From positions 1 to 19,026 of the forward strand of contig CAYVQC010000064.1 in NCBI GenBank assembly GCA_964453995.1: 19,026 nt of DNA. Direction: 5' to 3'. Of this stretch, positions 16,980 to 19,026 are shown in pieces (position 1 is the first letter of the stretch; each line of letters begins with the position of its first letter). The notes below the pieces were generated by a model. That model was given only the letters and a program-made list of their open reading frames with translations, was not told where the DNA came from and searched no databases. The position numbers and the translations under genes are program-made. This DNA is from SKVR01 sp964453995. GTDB lineage: Bacteria > Bacteroidota > Bacteroidia > Bacteroidales > UBA7960.

Positions 16980-19026
16980 TTACTCTACAATGATTTTATC
17001 ATAAAAATACTTGTCACCCATATCTACCCTGATAAAGTAAACACCAGGAGCAAGTTCTTTCATTTTAAAGCTAACCATAACCTTGCCCTGCTCAATTACT
17101 TTTCGCACATTGATTTGCTGGGCGTGCATATTGGTAAGAGCAACACTGGCAGGTCTTCCACTATGATTGTGAAACTCAACCCAAAGGAGGTCGTCCACAG
17201 GGTTGGGGTAAACTCTGAGTCCTTCAGGTGCAGCAGTATCTATCCAACCCAGCGGGCCGGTAAGCAGGATTACATCAACAGCTTCAGCATTGAGGTTTGC
17301 TGCAGCAGCACTGCTCCATTGCAGATTTTCTCCTGCATTTTTAAATGCTGCCAGGGAAATGTTGCCTGCCGGAATGGGCGTATTGTCAATACTGAAGATC
17401 AATACCCTCAGTTTACCATCAATCACTTTATGGACGAGCGAATGATTGGGCAATCCGGATACCAGCTCCATTTGATCCAGGTTGACCCCTGCCAGTTCAA
17501 ATTGAATACCGGCAAGAGTTCCATCGCTTTCAAGAAGAATGCCGTCTGTTTCCAGGTTCAGATATGCTACTGATGAATTGAGTCCGATCCACGGATTAAT
17601 CTTACCTCCCATAAAGATATTGACAGTACCTACTACATCCTGAACATTGATAATATCATCGCCATTCACATCGGCATTATTGAAGCAGAAGGGCGAAGGC
17701 GACTCACCCATATAGTAATTCACGATTACTACTACATCTGATACGTTCACCAGTTGATCATCATTTGCATCCCCGGGTGTATTGTCTAGAATGACCTCTT
17801 CGGTAATACTGGCGTCAACAATATTCACCTGTCCGATTGTAGTCTGATAGCAGGACCGTGAAACGGAATAGTTATAAAGGCCAGGCTCCAGATCGCTGAA
17901 AACATACGTTCCGGGAGGATAAGTCGTACCATTGAGGGTAACTACCGCATCACTGATGGGAACGTTGTTGTCGTCTTTTATCATAAATGTGAGGGTAAAG
18001 AGGTCGAGTGTCCAATGAATACGATTGTTGGGGTCATACTCAAAAGCACTGCCTGAAAAAGCGCCGCTGTAGCCGGTAAAAGTAACATTACCCTGGTTGG
18101 CATTTTTATAAACATTATAAGAACCTCCCCATGTATTGGCAGGAAAATATGCATTGACAATGTCAAAGTCCTGGTTGTTATTAATGGTAAGCAGCCTTCC
18201 GCCAGACTGGCCGTTTCGGAAAGTACTGTTGGTTAATGACTTAGTCGGTTCTACCATAGCTCCCGATTTTACATGTACACCATTGGCATTCATGTATTCG
18301 AAAACTACGTTTTCCGCAGCCAAGGTTCCTCCACTTTCAACATTCAAGGCATAGTAACCTGTTGAAATCCTTGACATTGTTACCCTTTCCAAAGTAGTTG
18401 AGCCTTCAATGTCAAGTATTCCACCATTATTTACCGCTACTGATCCGGAAGCTCCCATTAACAGTTTTGCCTGGTTTGCCAAAAAGAGTTTACCACCTGA
18501 ATTGATCTCAACATTACCTCCAACGGAAAAATTGGTATTGCCCATCACCTGCAACTCGCCATTATCAACAAAAAGATCATTCTGAACTGTTACCCAGGTA
18601 CTAAGCCTGGAAAAATCAGCACTTCTGTCGATCCTGAGATCATGAAAATAGTTTCCGTTGGAACAATATATCATAGCGTCCGGATAACTACCGGTAATTT
18701 CCACGACACCACCTGTGGGTTGAAAAACTCCGGATGTGGTAGCAAGAAATGCCCCCCCTGATCTGATGGTTCCACCGCTTATGTTGGTTGTAGCTGAAGA
18801 ACCAAAATGGGTACTATTGTGGGTAATTTCAAACAAACCAGAGCTCATAGTAAGATTACCTTCGATATACTGCCATCCTTTGTCTGCATGATGGGGTGCA
18901 TCGCTAATAAAGGTACCTCCATTGATCAGTATTGAACTGGACGAATTGCTGGCAAAACGTCCATGTATCATTACGTCACCATCATTAACATCAAGCAAAC
19001 CTTTGAGCGTAAAATCCGTTTCAATT
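16980..19026 (-). CDS. Surface beta-helix-like protein with type I dockerin and T9SS sorting domain (5' end outside window)
   Basis: The reading frame stays open to the right edge, so only the C-terminal 681 or so residues are seen and no start is visible. Order: a glycine/asparagine-rich repetitive region (18009-19026) with short NxGG, SGGT and NNGG turns, typical of a right-handed beta-helix; a small Ig-like domain (about 17785-17995; PISDAVVTLNG, TYVFSDLEPGLYNYSV); then a canonical type I dockerin (17607-17777). Its two loops are DANDDQLVNVSD and DVNGDDIINVQD, with Asp/Asn at positions 1, 3, 5, 9 and 12. A beta-rich domain that could itself be cohesin-like follows (about 17265-17575). The C-terminus (16983-17222) has LRVYPNPVDD and ends GVYFIRVDMGDKYFYDKIIVE-like, a T9SS type A sorting domain. 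The protein is expected to be exported by T9SS and held on or released from the cell surface. It is first in transcription order among the cohesin-like genes. Confidence 0.9.
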   Translation of the reverse strand, partial: IETDFTLKGLLDVNDGDVMIHGRFASNSSSSILINGGTFISDAPHHADKGWQYIEGNLTMSSGLFEITHNSTHFGSSATTNISGGTIRSGGAFLATTSGVFQPTGGVVEITGSYPDAMIYCSNGNYFHDLRIDRSADFSRLSTWVTVQNDLFVDNGELQVMGNTNFSVGGNVEINSGGKLFLANQAKLLMGASGSVAVNNGGILDIEGSTTLERVTMSRISTGYYALNVESGGTLAAENVVFEYMNANGVHVKSGAMVEPTKSLTNSTFRNGQSGGRLLTINNNQDFDIVNAYFPANTWGGSYNVYKNANQGNVTFTGYSGAFSGSAFEYDPNNRIHWTLDLFTLTFMIKDDNNVPISDAVVTLNGTTYPPGTYVFSDLEPGLYNYSVSRSCYQTTIGQVNIVDASITEEVILDNTPGDANDDQLVNVSDVVVIVNYYMGESPSPFCFNNADVNGDDIINVQDVVGTVNIFMGGKINPWIGLNSSVAYLNLETDGILLESDGTLAGIQFELAGVNLDQMELVSGLPNHSLVHKVIDGKLRVLIFSIDNTPIPAGNISLAAFKNAGENLQWSSAAAANLNAEAVDVILLTGPLGWIDTAAPEGLRVYPNPVDDLLWVEFHNHSGRPASVALTNMHAQQINVRKVIEQGKVMVSFKMKELAPGVYFIRVDMGDKYFYDKIIVE

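Overview
The window reads as chromosomal DNA of a member of the Bacteroidota, most likely Bacteroidales or a relative. The evidence is a type IX secretion (T9SS) sorting domain, several large secreted multidomain proteins, Shine-Dalgarno sites too weak to see, and moderate G+C. This is inference from gene content; no rRNA or other marker gene is present.

Left part (1-8754, + strand): three complete genes. An alpha-2-macroglobulin-like periplasmic protein of 1850 aa carries an intact CLEQ thioester motif and is followed by a strong hairpin that probably ends its transcript. Next come a sodium:neurotransmitter-symporter (NSS/SLC6, LeuT-type) transporter and a low-specificity L-threonine aldolase. 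They look like ordinary, mostly independent units.

Middle (8772-10259, - strand): three small genes. The first is a 159-aa exported protein that resembles the pro-region of secreted metalloproteases but has no protease domain. The others are an unrecognised 85-aa protein and a DUF2267 protein. The first converges on the threonine aldolase gene with 17 bp between stop codons.

Right part (10565-19026, - strand): four genes for exported proteins. In transcription order they are: (i) the 3' part of a large beta-helix-like surface protein with a canonical type I dockerin and a T9SS tail, cut by the window edge; (ii) a 398-aa protein with one cohesin-like domain; (iii) a 668-aa protein with three cohesin-like domains; (iv) a 794-aa trypsin-family protease with an activation site and an intact catalytic triad. 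Proteins ii-iv share a C-terminal module of about 230-240 aa that ends in two EF-hand/dockerin-like calcium loops and a near-invariant ...SGVA(S/T)QVP terminus. They lack a T9SS tail.

The most interesting reading is that the right part encodes a cohesin/dockerin-like extracellular assembly that carries a protease instead of glycoside hydrolases. The putative binding partners (cohesin-like and dockerin-like modules) often sit in the same polypeptide, so the proteins could join to each other or polymerise. This is a hypothesis: the modules are visible in the sequence, the interaction is not. An alternative is that the shared C-terminal module is a secretion or anchoring signal.

No tRNA, rRNA, CRISPR array, insertion sequence or phage gene was seen.
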